A DNA stretch of 64,000 bases from Karalla daura (GCA_029224185.1 CM055188.1:11971497-12035496); one strand, 5' to 3'. Counted from the first letter of the stretch, positions 12,334-25,099 are shown. Notes: a model not told the origin generated them from the sequence alone. Translations and numbers: made by a program.

Positions 12334-12432
12334 TGACAGCTTGACAGCAAACGGCCCGAATCCTCATCCCAGTGACAGCTGTTTGACAGCCACATAGCAA
12401 CTTTCTGCCAGCCGAGTTAAGACGAGTGACAG
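12334..12432. promoter_or_regulatory. Cluster of five TGACAG (TALE homeodomain-like) motifs
   Basis: TGACAG occurs at 12334, 12342, 12373, 12384 and 12427 on the plus strand. The first two are paired as TGACAGCTTGACAG and the next two as TGACAGCTGTTTGACAG. TGACAG is the core bound by MEIS/PKNOX/TGIF proteins. The surrounding 11.9-12.45 kb has scattered CpGs and no microsatellite. This is a candidate enhancer, not a proven one. Confidence 0.35.
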
Positions 12433-12949
12433 AAAGAGCATTCCCCCACTAGCTGCTAATGTAGGCCACACATTTGCTCTGTTCTCAATGCCATATTAAA
12501 AATCATTTGCTGACAAGCTATACACCACAGATTGCCAGTGTTGTACGAGTTAACTGTAAAAAAAGTTTCTGTAATCCAATTATCGGCTGTTTTAAAACAT
12601 TATCATTTTGTTTGTTGTTGTGCTTTGTTTAGTTTTTTCCTCTGTGGCAGCTATGACAATTTACACACAAGGCACACTATATGAATACAGAACATAAAGT
12701 ATCAAAAGCTTTATTGTCTTCTTTGGTTTCCACTCAGTTTTGTGTTTTCAGTCTCTCAACTTGAAAATGGAATTAATTGAAAGTTGTCTTTCATTTTTAA
12801 AACAACATTTCATTTCTGTATTCAATCATAAGAGGTAAAATGTTGATTTTATAGTAGATTAGCAGTGTTATTTCAAAGATATTCATTAGATCTTCATAAT
12901 TTGATGAACCAACTTCTTTCATTTTCAGTGTAAAGCATAAAAAAGGTAT

Positions 12950-13140
12950 TTCCATGTTTCCTCCCACAGTCCAAAACTGTGTATATTTAGTTTCCTTTGA
13001 GATTCTCCTTTGTTCATAGGGGTCAGTGTTACAGTGTCTGTTTTTTGTGCCCTCTGATGAACTTGTCATCAGTTCAGAGTGAATTACCTGTCTTTGGCCT
13101 CTGTGAGCTGGAGATGGATATAAAGCAGGCACGAAAATGA
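12950..13140. repeat. Degraded fish interspersed repeat (TTTCCTCCCACAGTCCAAA family)
   Basis: It begins TTTCCTCCCACAGTCCAAAA and ends with a GAGCTGGAGATGGATA-like stretch, in the arrangement of the widespread fish family also found at 22.95-23.2 kb and, inverted, at 56.1-56.36 kb. It is heavily diverged, and its middle does not align by eye. Confidence 0.4.
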
Positions 13141-13835
13141 GTAGTCTGAAACCATCAACCTACACAAGGAAGGAAGAGGCAGCCTGTATCCCTAAGAGAC
13201 AAGTAGGCTTAATTCACATGGGAGGTCTTAATGCTCAATTTAAATTTTTTTCACAGATCCATTTTTTTTGTTTAGCCAATCGCATTACTTGTCAAGTGTG
13301 ACTTATATATGACATATATTACAGAAGTAAGTGATAGGTACTACGAGTGCTACATTTTAAGTTTTTTAAAAGTGGAAGCTGCAAACAGAACGAACACATT
13401 TGTTCTTGTTGTTGTCCATGTGTGTTCTTGTGGAATTTGTTAAACTGTTACGGACGTCAGTCTGGCTCTAGTGACATGGAAGGAGCATTAAATGCAACAT
13501 GACCATTCAGACAGATTACAAAACATCAAATATGTATCTGATTCAAGTCCTGCTCTGAAAGCAACTCAGGTCAAATTTTAAAAGATCAAATTTCATGCAA
13601 CTTGCACTGTTCACTGAAAAAATCTGACCTCAGTCACAAGTGGGCAAAATAATTGTTTTGGGGTTTTTTTCTTACTAAGACCTGCATTTAGGTTTGTTGT
13701 TCACCAGTGGCTTTGGGGTATCATAACTATGACAGTTTTAAGGAAGGAAGCCAGGTGGTTTTTCCTTAAGGGAAATGTCTTCTGTATATGTAAAAGGATG
13801 GAACCGAAGACAGCCAATTGCATATACAGCCACAA

Positions 13836-13859
13836 CAATGACCATTAACATGGTCATTG
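13836..13859. repeat. Perfect 10-bp inverted repeat, 4-nt loop
   Basis: CAATGACCAT, spacer TAAC, then ATGGTCATTG. A further copy of the AATGAACATTAACC type follows at about 13868, so the stretch is also a local imperfect direct repeat. Confidence 0.85.
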
Positions 13860-14359
13860 AACAACAACAATGAACATTAACCAGGTCTTGTCTGTCTGTT
13901 GTTGGTCAGCTAAAATGGTTCAGCAGCCATAGTTTATATTGTCCATTACATTGTAAAATCTTGTATATACAGTTAGTTTACATATGTGGAGAGCAGAACT
14001 CCACACCAACTCTGAAGTGTGCTGTATCAGGAAAGTGGAAAAGAAAACAAATTTTAGGAATTCATTCAACAGAATTAAAGCTGATGAGGGAAAAAAATGG
14101 TTAAAGGTGAAAATGACAATGTAACTGTTAAGCATGTCAGCAGAAACATGGCTAGCTGCCTAAAAGGTGTAACCAATCTATGGGCCTGTAAGGATTCAGG
14201 TGACATGGCTTGACCAGAAAACCATGACTAGCTACAAAGTAGTGACTATTATAAGGCTTTTTAGATTAGAAAGAGTCATGTGCAGCGTCTGTGTGTATGT
14301 GTGAGTGTGTAAAAAGACACATTGGGGTAGGGGTCTTGATGGATAATCCTCTCTATTGC

Positions 14360-14362
<3 letters not shown>

Positions 14363-14394
<32 letters not shown>
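14363..14394. repeat. (TG)n microsatellite
   Basis: About 16 TG units; a looser CA-rich tract lies at 14536-14582. Confidence 0.95.
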
Positions 14395-14396
<2 letters not shown>

Positions 14397-17188
14397 ACAC
14401 TGACACTAAACCTTTGGTATTTAAGATAAACAAGGTCAAGAATCTCTTGTGAAAGAACTAAATCTGCCGATTTCACAAGTGAAATCCTGCACTTTGCTTT
14501 AAATATTTAAGATGATCTAGACCTGCATCACAAGACACACACACACATACACACAAACACACAAAGCACACATGCACACACAGGTGTAAGTGATAGTAGG
14601 CCATTCCCCTGCAGACCAGATACGTAGTGCGGCAGAGTAAAAGGGTCAGCAGCTCAAGGACTTGAGAGCTGCACTAAATATAGTCCACTATTGATAGAAA
14701 TGGAAAACAATACAGAAACGGAAAAAGGAGAAGAGACAGAAGGTGGAGAGGAGATGAGGCGGCCTCATGCTTTTCAGGGTCCTTTCTCCATTTCTTATCT
14801 CTGACCCTCAATTCTTGATGTACATATCCCAACTTTCGAATCTGCATTGATTGTTTTCTCTCAGTTACTTCTGAAACTACTGTACTCTGTTTATGGGCAT
14901 CTGTGTTTGTGTGCCCACTGTACATTTAACAAAGTCTTTCACAAACTTCTCAATCTTCCCATGTAATTCTTCATCAGTAGTATGAATATCAGCATTATAC
15001 GTCAGCCAAGGTCAAACCAACAAGCAGCAGCTTGCACTGTCTGTTGGAGGTTGAATTAAGGTTGGATTCACTGATTTCTGGGCTCATTAAGCACAATCTC
15101 AAATAACTCAAGATAATCAGTGACAACTTTACTGCCGTATACTACAGTATAGGTACCTTGGTTCTTGGTCTTGCCCTTTATCAAATAAACAGCAACATTT
15201 GTAACTCCAGTGGACACCCAGAGTGAGGTCATAGAAACACATGGAGTCCTCCCAGCAAATCATCCCAGCAATCACTGTCACATAGTATAAACACTTTCTT
15301 TATCCATTTTGAATAAGAAGGTTTTGCTGTCTGTACTAATTGTTTTGAAAAACACACTAACTCTTGTGCAAAAGATAGCAGCAATGCAAGAAAAGCACCA
15401 AAGTGACTGGAAAAAACTGCAAGTGTGTGGAAAAGGATTAAGTTATAATGCATACTAACACGATAATCAGTTAACTGCTTACCATAGTGATAATTTGGAA
15501 TTATTTCATTACCAGTTGCTGACAATCTCGGTATTTTTAAGATCATTATTGCTTTTTTCTAAAGGACGAAATCCTTTTTCTATTTTTCTTTTTTGTAATT
15601 TCTGATGCTCCCATTAGCATGGAAATATCATGACATCCATGGTGTCATCTGTGAGGAATTTATTTCCTGGCAAATCGAACAGCTGTCGCTCAGTGAAGAG
15701 TAAACTAAATCAATGGTTAGATCGCCTGAGGTGCAGCTCTCCTGATGAGAATCAATCATTTCTTTGTTCAGAAAATAGTGATAAGGGAAGAATGTGTTAC
15801 ACGTATATGTTTGCAGTTGCTACAGAAATCAACAGCTTGGAACAGTTACTCAGTGAAATGAATGCGAGGCTGGTTGCCAGTATCGATCTTTGTGATTGAT
15901 TAAAGGCTCTGCTTGAAGACAGTGAAACTAGAGAGTAAAGTTATTCACACAGCACAAGAACAGATCAGAAAGCTTTATAATGCACATATGACTTCACTGT
16001 TCAGCATCTATCCATCCCCCTGGTCATGGACAGCATACGTTGTTCATATAAAAAATTACTTTGAATTTAAGCCTTGATTTGTGTTGAAATGTAAAAGTGC
16101 TACACTACAGCTGGACAAAAACCTGATCATCCAGGCTTTTCACCATTCAAATCAGACATTGATTATAAGGCAGCAGTAGCAGCAGTTAAGGGCTCAGTAA
16201 CTTCAGGGACTGGATGATAGAACCAGCAACAAATGCAGTATAGTGTGTAATACTTCACAAGGCATTTGTGGTAATATATCACACATGCTGTTCACATGCT
16301 GTTTGCATTTCAACAATCTTGTGAGGGTTGAAAGCACTTGTTCTTGTAAAACTCTTCAGTACTTGAGATACTATTTATCTTAAAACATATGTAATTAGAG
16401 CATTCTGGTGCAGTTCCATTGGACTTTCACACCTGATGCTTGTCAGCTTTGACTGAGATTCTTTATTATTAATAAACATAATACTTATTACTACACATTA
16501 CTACATATTACATATTACCACATGTTGCCAGGGCCTATAGCCTCCACTGAGAAGACCATACTACGCAGGGTGGCAAAGTTGACCCAAAAGAAATCTGAAA
16601 ATCTTTGCTTTGTTGTGGAGGTCGAACAGACTTAGGAAAGATATGATGTCACTATTTTGCTTGACTGCTTTATTCTAATCAATGTTAGCACCAGCATCTG
16701 CTAAGCTTGCAGGGGTTCAGGACAAGCGCTGCAAAGAGCAGCAGGGAGGTGAGCTCCCAAACAGGGTGAAGCTGCAACGCTTGGATGATCTGATGAGACA
16801 ATCAAAGAAGGGATTGACAAGATCGTGATCCACATGCGTGCGAGTGTGCATTTATTTTGCTTCTTGTGTGCTCTCAGTCTGGTAAGTGATGATCAACCAA
16901 TCCGTGTCTCATCTGAGGGGTCACAGGGGGCAGAGGAAGGTGCAGGGAGTGCCATAGTAGGACAATCGAGCTGTCATTAAAACAGAAGTGGCAGCCATCA
17001 CTAAAACGTCCAACTACGATCAACATACTGAAGGAATGAAACAGATGATACAGAGGGAGAAAACTGTGCCATTTCATTACCTTTGGATGTTTGTATCTAT
17101 TTTAAATTCCCACAATGAAAATCTCTGAATTTTTGACCCATTATTGCAAATTCTTACAACTAAATCCCAACAAACAACCCTGCTGACT

Positions 17189-17546
17189 GGCTTAGGTGCC
17201 AATTATACTGTGCTGTGCCAGTTTAAGAAGATCACAGTGAAAATCCTGTTTCAAATTAGATTTGACCTGGAATGAAAATACTTGAAGCAAAACAAATGAC
17301 TGTCCACTCACCACAATGTCCAGTTCATCCTTGGTTCAATTATTCTGGATTAAAAGTTTACAAAATGACAAAGCCTCCACCTGACTGGCAGCGCCCTGCA
17401 GACATGGAGCATGGGACGAACTAGTTTAACAGTAACTGTCTGACAGCGAATGGAAAGGTCAGTGAATGTCAGCTAAGGATGGCATGGTCATCGGATTAAG
17501 TGCCAATTAAATGTGCCATGTCGATTTAAGAAGATCACAGTAAGGC
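17189..17546. repeat. Pair of diverged direct repeats, about 55 bp each, 303 bp apart
   Basis: Copy 1 (17189-17245) and copy 2 (17491-17546) share GTGCCAATTA, TGTGCC and an identical 17-mer TTTAAGAAGATCACAGT (17222-17238 and 17525-17541). The shared order shows a real duplication. The origin is not apparent. Confidence 0.75.
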
Positions 17547-17588
17547 CTTGCATTACATTAGTCTGAGCTGATGTTTCTGTGTTCACGC

Positions 17589-17632
17589 ATCTCTGTATTT
17601 CTGAGATCAGAAGATTTCAGAAATGCAGAGAT
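17589..17632. repeat. 16-bp inverted repeat with one mismatch
   Basis: ATCTCTGTATTTCTGA at 17589-17604 faces TCAGAAATGCAGAGAT at 17617-17632, giving a 16-bp stem with one mismatch and a 12-nt loop. Confidence 0.8.
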
Positions 17633-18416
17633 CCACAACAACCAGCAGGAATGCTCAATGAATTGTATAATGTATTAGTACTGGAATAGTATGTTTCCTA
17701 GATTTGTCATATATATCAAAATATATTTTGCACTAAAACAAATAAATATGATGTGATATCAAATAAACCACATCAAACTACTTACAAGCTACTACTACTA
17801 ATCCTAACCCTTCATTATTACAAGGATCAGTGCTTATAGTGAAAGTAAGCATTACTTGACATTTTATCAAAACAATTGTCAGTGAGTGCTTTTATTTAAT
17901 GCATGCATTTTTAATCAGTTTTATTTGTCATTGCATAGAAGAATTGCTCTGGTCAACATGAAAATGTATTCACTGATGTGTGTATTCCTAGAGGTGGATG
18001 GACAAGGAGGGGAAGAGTTCATTGAAAAACTTTGGAATGGTGTTTCATCCCCACAATTTGACTATGACCATGATAATTGCTTGCTGACTACACTGCTTTA
18101 GGACAGCTTTAGGAAGTGAGATTTTGTTTGCTTGCTTTTTTTTTTACATGGGCAGATCACTGACCACACTTTTGAGCAAAACAATGGTAAAAAAAGAGAC
18201 ATTGTATTCCCTTTATGTCAGTGAGGTTTTGTTATCATAGTTGTAGTACTAGTTTTATTCCTGCCTTTTTTTTTGTTCATCAGTAATAATCCAGGTTTTC
18301 GATTCCTCTAAGCCACTTGTCCTCATGGTTCCTCCCTCCATCACATTTCCCCAGACGCCATTTGTGCCTTCTCCGATGAATAGGACAAATGGGAGCAAGC
18401 AGGGGGCACCGGTCCC

Positions 18417-18875
18417 TTTAGATCTCACCCAGATGTTTCCTTTAATCCTGTAATTAGCTACAATTACAGTAATGGACAGAAGAGATGAAGTGTTCATATT
18501 TGCATACTGAATTAATTAATATAATAATGTCCTGGGATGGCTACTGTCTCTGACTGACATGTTTCCACTCTAGGTTTTTTTCTCCACCTTTCCCTCTATG
18601 TTCTTTTCATTCTCCTTATCTCTTCTCACAATTCTCCACTACTGTCCATCCATCTCAGCCTCCCACCTCCTCTCTCCTCCCTCTTATTATCCGAGTCGCA
18701 ATTCATCTGGTTTACACCCTGAACAGCAAGTGGTATTGATAGGGCTTCTGAAAAAAAAAAAAAAAAAAAAAAAACGCCAGAGACAACAGAGCAAGATGGG
18801 ATACAAGGAGAACCTCTTTAGATGTTGCAGATGATGCCTTTAATCCTGTCAATAGCTGCAATTATAGTAATTATG
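18417..18875. repeat. Two diverged copies of a homeobox-motif-rich segment
   Basis: The 18417-18480 and 18819-18880 segments both start TTTAGAT. Both contain CCTTTAATCCTGT, then an A/T-varied TAGCT(A/G)CAATTA(C/T)AGTAAT. The cores are 18439-18473 and 18837-18871. A pure A-run of about 24 nt (18750-18774) lies between them. Confidence 0.7.
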
Positions 18876-19974
18876 TCTAATAGCAGTGCATTGTGTGAAG
18901 GCTCTGATATGGTTAACAGATGATGCTGAGTCGTGCCGCCTCTGCTGGGCAGCAAGGGCAGGCGGCTTATATTAATGGAACCAACACAAAACAAGGAGCA
19001 ACACATGATGGTTCCCAAGAGGTTTAAAGACTGCACAGAGTGTTTTTCAAGCTCAGGGTTGAGGTCTAATGGAGGTCTCGGAGACGATACCGTGTGGTAT
19101 TTTTACTGTGCGTCAGGAGAGGAGACACTGGAGACTGGTGTCAGGAAATAGAGATGACTTTAGAGGAAATGCAGGCAATTATATTTCAGGAAGATGCTGC
19201 AAAAGTAAGATGTGCTTGTGTTACAAGATGCACTGATGAGCTGAAAACAAGCCACTGTATTTTTAAAAATGAATGGAGCAAAGAAAGATTTTGGAATGAA
19301 ATATCTTTGACTCCACCAGCTCAACATTAATGGAAGTGACTGCATCTTGATGATACCTTCAGGTGTATGACTGTGACATATATGTGCACAGCCATGAAAA
19401 AGCCTTTCAGTGCAAACATTGGAACTATTTTAGTTCACAATGCACAAAAATGTGTTTATGCACAAAAATGACAAAACATATGATTATTTCATCTATAAAC
19501 TGTGTTCACATTGATGAAGATGCACAGAAACTGACTTTATGATATACTTTACATAATACATTTAACTTATTTCTTAGTGTCTCTCCTCTTTACCAATGCA
19601 GATGATTATTTTGAGAATGGGTAACAAACACCTGAATTTAGTTCAGACGCTAGATGAGAGGAGGTCTGCGGAGGTCTGCACTTTCAAAAAAGGTTTTAAA
19701 ATTGTATTCATACACACAGGACAGAAAGTGTGTGTGTGTGTTTGTGTACGTGTATTGAGAAAGATAGAAACTAATAACCAAGGCTTTGACACGTTGAGGC
19801 CCTTCACAGTCTACACTGGCACAAACTCACTCAAACTATTTTAGCACTTTCTAAAACATTTTCTTACTCTCACTCTCTCTTTGCCTACAGTACCACACCA
19901 CACTTTCTCGCTCTCTCAAATACACACATTCATAACACACTTTACAGGTGATTGCTTCACTGACCTGCCACATG

Positions 19975-20350
19975 TGCACACACAAACACACACATTCACA
20001 CGTTTTTATCAATTGCTAACACACAAAAACACATACAAGCTTATTGAACAATACACAAATTTGCTTTATTTTTCACACTTTTCACATACACACACACAAA
20101 CACACACACACGCACACACATAAACACACACACACTAATAGCTCTGCCAGGTCTTGGTGTGAGGTAGCTCCTTGATGCAGTGATATAAGAGGCAGACAGT
20201 AGACAGAGAACAGGTCAATAATTCATTAGATGGGGGCTCGGCTCAACTTCTACCCGAATAAACTGTCTATGACCAAGCCTACACATTCACACACGCACAC
20301 ACACATGCACACACACACGTACACACACCAGTAAAAGCACACACACAAAA
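19975..20350. repeat. CA-rich low-complexity region
   Basis: Short interrupted CACACA tracts (19978-20005, 20087-20136, 20285-20345) separated by mixed sequence. No uninterrupted long array and no coding potential. Confidence 0.85.
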
Positions 20351-21921
20351 ATACTCCTACATCTCTCAATCCCTCTCTCTCACTCTCACTCACTTCCAAA
20401 GAGTGTCTCAAGGGCTTTCACAGGATAAGTCTCTCTTCCACTTTCTTTTCATTTCTATTTCATTTCCACTTTTCTCTTCCCCTTCCACACTGAAAAAATG
20501 CTCACATCTTTTACACCCCTGGATTATAGCTCATCTCTAAATTGCCTTGCAATGATGTATTGGATTAAGCTCCAGCAAACATTTTCATAGTTTCTGTCCC
20601 TAAGGGTCATTGTTGCAACATTTTCTCATTCACATGACTTAATCCAGCTAGAGCAGTGCATAATTATAATAACTGCACCTGCACTTTACCTGCAACTTAA
20701 TCCTTACAATGCTGAAAAGAGATTTTCATTCAAACATATTGCCAAAAGTAGATGGATGGTGCTTGTTTAACCTGTTAGAATAAAGTTGCTTCCTTTCTAA
20801 ATATGTTATAAGAGAAGGTGAGGGTTGACAGTCACCACAAAGCCCTGATCCCAACCCAGTCTTGTTTTGTGGATGAAAAAGCAAACTGTGGGATAAGATA
20901 AGTGTCCTGTTTGCCCATCATACCTACTGTAAATACTAACAATGCAAAAGCTAAATTAAATGTTCAAACAGATCGATCCATGTTAGCATTGCATCTTCAG
21001 GACCAACAGATGCACTAGGTAAGAAAAATATAGATAAAATGACATGAAATGAAACCAAATTATTTTGTATTTTACTCATTGCTCCTGTGTTGTTATAATG
21101 TAAAAGTGAATTGATAGCATACTGTCATCCATTTCTGTTTCACTTCAATATTCCCCTTATTCTCTCTGACAGAGGTCTGAGCTGCAGACAGACAGACAGG
21201 CAGAGACAGACAGCTGCTAGAAGGTGAGTCAAGGTGAAATGAAAGATGTGGAACATGAAATCAGGAGAAAGCCACAGATCAAACCTGCAACTGTCTTCAT
21301 TCTGTCACAACCAAGCAGTTTTGGTCCAAAATGAAAAAGGTCATACAAGGAAACCCTGTTCCAACACTTTATCTGACTTCACAATCGATATTACTCCCTT
21401 AACTTGACATTGATGACAACTTCTTTGTCTGTCATGAAACATATTGGTTGAACTAATGTTGAAAGGCTTGTTTAAATTTCACTTTTTTCACCTCCAAATA
21501 AACCATTAATTAAGTTATTGATTTATAATGACAATGTTTTTGAAATTCCAAATACAAGAATGTGGCATCTCCTTTATAATGTGAACAAAATATCTACTTA
21601 AAACTCTACTAATTACGAAATTATTAGCAAGTATTAAAATCATTACAAACATTCATTGTTGAATTTTGAAAAAGGAACAGAAATAATTTTGAAATGACTG
21701 AAAATAATGGATACTGAAGCACTATCAAAGCATTAACAAAATGCACATCATTCAGCTGTTGAGAAATTGTTCCACTATCACAGCTTCATCCACAGTTTCT
21801 CAACAATACATACATACATACAAAGAGCAGCTTTCAGGGAGAGCACCACTGCTGCCCGTACAGGCCAAAAATTGGCACCAAGCATTTTCCAGTGTGAGAG
21901 AGTGTAAAGTTGTTGACCAAC

Positions 21922-22031
21922 CTCGTACAAGGTGATGATGCCGTTGGTCTCGTTGGGAGCTTTCCACTGCAAGTTGATACTGTCTTCATCAGGTGTATTC
22001 TGCAGCGACTCCGCAGGCACGGTGCCGGGAA
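21922..22031 (-). CDS. ptprm: ptprm exon: first part of FN3 domain 3
   Basis: This 110-nt exon enters in phase 1 and leaves in phase 0. With the preceding G it encodes VPGTVPAESLQNTPDEDSI, then NLQWKAPNETNGIITLYE. Human PTPRM here reads VPGAVPLES...IQWKPPNETNGVITLYE, so identity is unmistakable. The tryptophan of QWKAP is the FN3 B-strand core residue and NET is a glycosylation sequon. The acceptor is TGTCCCTGCAG next to 22031. The donor GAG|GTTGGT at 21921-21916 is weaker than the others (T at +3, but G at +5). It is the only GT that keeps the LYE/VTYKA junction in frame. Confidence 0.95.
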
Positions 22032-22841
22032 CTGCAGGGACAGAGCAAACAATGTTTCAATGTCTTCCAACACATGGGCCTTGAATGAGACATCATTTAG
22101 AAGAGCAAAAGTTTCAAAGCTTGTGGAGACCAGTTCAGCAGAAATAATAGGTTATTTGCAATCTAATACTGGGCTGTTCCCTGTGTGGCTGCTTGGTCCC
22201 GAAAATTGACATGCACAACAAGTAGGTTTGACATGATATTCCATTATATTTATTATTATATTATATATTATTATATGTTGTGAAAGCCTGATGTTTAATA
22301 CTGTATATTAGCAGGATCTGCTGATGAAAACACACAGTAAAAATTGAGCTGAGAGGCATTTTTTTCAAAATGTGCCACGATGCAAAGTGACTGAGCAGAG
22401 ATGTGGATGCTGGGAGGTGATATGACAAATAAGCACATTCTCAGAATCAGACATTTAATGTGATACTTAGGTGGAAATTTCTGTAATTATAATCAGAGCC
22501 TCTGCTAAGATGTTGCTATGCTCATAAATTGCTAAATGAAAATATGCAATTTTAAAATGAAAATGTTGTGGATTATTACTTAGAGCTGGATGCCACTTAT
22601 GTTCTGCAAGGTTTATAATCAGTCTTTTGAGCTTAACAACATACATTCACAAGTTGAGTTTCAAACTCTCAGGCACAGGTGCTGTAATTTTCTACAGCTC
22701 AGCTGTAATTTCTGAAAATACACCAATCAGCACATCCTGAATTGGAGAGGGTAATGATGTCATGTGTAGAGACATCCCTGATAGTTCTACAGAGGCTGAA
22801 CAAAAGAACAACTGCATACACACAAACACACACACATTTTT

Positions 22842-22875
22842 TATTTATCTATCTATCTATTTATTTATTTATTTT
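22842..22875. repeat. (TATC/TTTA)n tetranucleotide tract
   Basis: TATCTATCTATCTATTTATTTATTTATTT, next to a short CA tract at 22820-22835. Confidence 0.9.
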
Positions 22876-22949
22876 CCCTGAACTGCGCTGCTCTAAAGGA
22901 ACATTTTCTGATTCATCACTAGAAGCTCATCAAAGACATTTTGTGTGAG

Positions 22950-23200
22950 GAGTTTGCATGTTCTCCCTGTGTCTGTGTATCTCATCTTGTTTCCTACCAC
23001 AGATTGCAGACTGTGAATGGCCCCCAGGTGTGAGGGGATGCTGAATGGTGAGTGTGTTGTGATGGACTGGAGGTCTGTTCAGGATGTATTCCCTGCCTTT
23101 GTTCTGTGTGCGCTTGTGCCAGCATACCCCTGTGATCCTACTAGTTACAAAGGGAGTAAGATAATGGATTGGTCCATGAAAAGGTAATGGATGGTTGCAA
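22950..23200. repeat. Fish interspersed repeat fragment (GTTTGCATGTTCTCCCTGTG family)
   Basis: It opens with GAGTTTGCATGTTCTCCCTG, then carries TTTCCTACCACAG, GAATGGTGAGTGTGTTGTGATGG-like text and TGTTCAGGATGTATTCCCTGCC, and ends ATGGATGGTTGCAATTCC. It has the same word order as a very common fish repeat whose complement ends GGGGAGAACATGCAAACTC. The copy at 56.1 kb is in the other orientation. The LINE or other class of the parent is not decided here. Confidence 0.65.
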
Positions 23201-24408
23201 TTCCTCAAATAAATAAATAAATAAAAAAGTCAATTAACTAATTCACTTGAGCAACACAACAGGGGGGACACCACCTGATCAGGGCACAGCTTCAAGATGG
23301 GTCACAACTTAATCCCAAAGATGTTACAGGATTTGTAGTTTTTATAACCCTCCAGTTTTAGATAAGGGTTTGAGTTAGCATTTCCAGTTTCCCCAAAACT
23401 TCCCAAATGATATGTCTCCATTGTGGGACAATCTACCAGGGGTGCCATGGGGCTGCTAACTTTCTTCATACACAAACTTAATCAAAGATATCAACTTACT
23501 AACTAAAAAGCTTAATCATGGTGTGAGCTGTCTTTCCTTCCTCATCTCTTTAGCCACATACAGGCAGATTCTCTGCACACATATCAAAGAACAATCTACC
23601 TAGTAACAAACCCAAACAAAGGCTTTACGTATGTGTGTGCTTTTAGAAAGTGACAAGCTTTCACACATCTTTATGAAGGCACATAGTCAGAGAGGAGGTG
23701 TCAGACACCTTGTCAGGGAGTGAAGCTGTCAAAGAGTCAAACACACTAAGTTACACAGGAAAAACAGTAACACATAGACGCCTGCACAGCCAACACAACA
23801 CCCGCCAATACAACTGCACTTGTTCACATGCTGAGACATGAGTGAGCAGGCACACATAGACTGAAGGGTGTGAATTGCTCTAAATGTTAAGGGGGAGGAG
23901 ATAGACAGTGCCACGAGGGACAACTGACTGCTGTGTGAATGTGTCTGTCAGTGTGCATGTTTGAGTTGCCTACCTCCCTTTCATCTCTTATTTTGCTCCT
24001 CACTTTCCTCCATTGCTCACAATTATTGGACATTGGTAGGTGTTTTGGGGTTTTTTTTCTGCCAGGTTTGATCTCTGACCTATAATCCATTTTCTACCAG
24101 CTGCTCATGATGTTGGTGAAGCAGGATGTTGAGCTTATTCTGCTGCGGCACCACTATAAGTCACTGGAGGATAACTGTCAGCTAAATGTCTGCAGTGCTA
24201 CAAAGGCGGGTCTGACAACGACATGAGGGTTTTGTTGTACTTTGTCTGATGAGCAACAGCTGAGAAAAGTTCTCTCATAACTGTTTTACAGAACCTGAAT
24301 CTTGCAAAAAAAGATGGATGTGCAACAATTTTTTTTTCCTTTGCCTACTGAAAAAAAAATAGTGGCTATGATCCACCCTCCTCAGAACACCAAAGGGTTT
24401 AAAGGTGA

Positions 24409-24620
24409 CATATCATAATTAATTCCTATTTTTGGACATGGTTCGTTGATGTCTAAAAGTTATGTTAGTAACATGCTTTGGTCCAATCAAAAGATAAAGC
24501 ATAGCCAGCTTTTCTACACACCAGTTTGATAGCCCTGCTCTGAATGCATGGATTCAGTACCTTTCCCTTTAAATGCTAATAAGCTACTGCATGGCCCACC
24601 CACCTGGACAGCAACCAGTG
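24409..24620. repeat. Possible non-autonomous DNA transposon remnant
   Basis: The start GGGTTTAAAGGTGACATATCAT, then TTGGACATGGTT, and a later CCAATCAAAAG resemble the fish repeat family beginning AAAGGTGACATATTATG, usually classed as hAT-like. No clear inverted end was found on the right, so the call is tentative. Confidence 0.35.
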
Positions 24621-24773
24621 TTCATCTGGAGCAACACTTTTCCTCCACATCACAAGAAAACAGAAACATCAGAGAGTGAGTGCAGCCAGGTGGAGGCTGT
24701 CTCTCTATCTGTGTGTGCATGTGTGTGGGTGTGTATAGGCTCTTCACCCCTGAACTGTCTGTGTGTGATTGCA

Positions 24774-24775
<2 letters not shown>

Positions 24776-24846
<71 letters not shown>

Positions 24847-24855
24847 GTGTGTGTG
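24776..24855. repeat. (GT)~40 microsatellite
   Basis: A nearly pure GT array of 80 bp with one GC interruption near its right end (24842). Confidence 0.97.
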
Positions 24856-25099
24856 GGTCCTTTTTTTTGTTTGCGAGGTGTTGACATAAAGTAGAACAAA
24901 TGCTGAACATGAACAAGTCACAAAAATCAGTTAGAAAAAAAAAAGACTACAGTGAGATATGAATTGGGTTCACTGTCATCACCATATGTGAAACACCTGC
25001 TATAGTGACTGAGCTCAACACCATTTCATTGCAACAGAGAGGCTGTTGCATCCAAATGATTTAAAGAGAAGAAGTGAGAGCGAGACTACGCTAATCAAC

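Larger units (their letters stand above)
6412..21921 (-). other. ptprm: ptprm intron within FN3-3 (15.5 kb)
   Basis: This is a phase-0 intron between the LYE and VTYKA codons. It contains long CA/GT and CT arrays, a GC-rich low-copy block at 6545-6680, a degraded fish interspersed repeat at about 12950-13140, and a TGACAG cluster at 12334-12432. It also has two pairs of short direct duplicates (17.19/17.49 kb and 18.42/18.82 kb), a pure A-run at 18750-18774, and CA-rich DNA at 19.9-20.3 kb. No coding exon was seen. Stretches 7.7-8.5, 10.8-12.0, 13.2-14.2, 14.6-16.9 and 20.4-21.7 kb show nothing I can name. Confidence 0.8.

Noticed and set aside
15630..15899. 89-codon plus-strand frame with a varied, protein-like composition
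   Set aside because: No family recognised and no donor or acceptor consensus at its ends; kept as noncoding.
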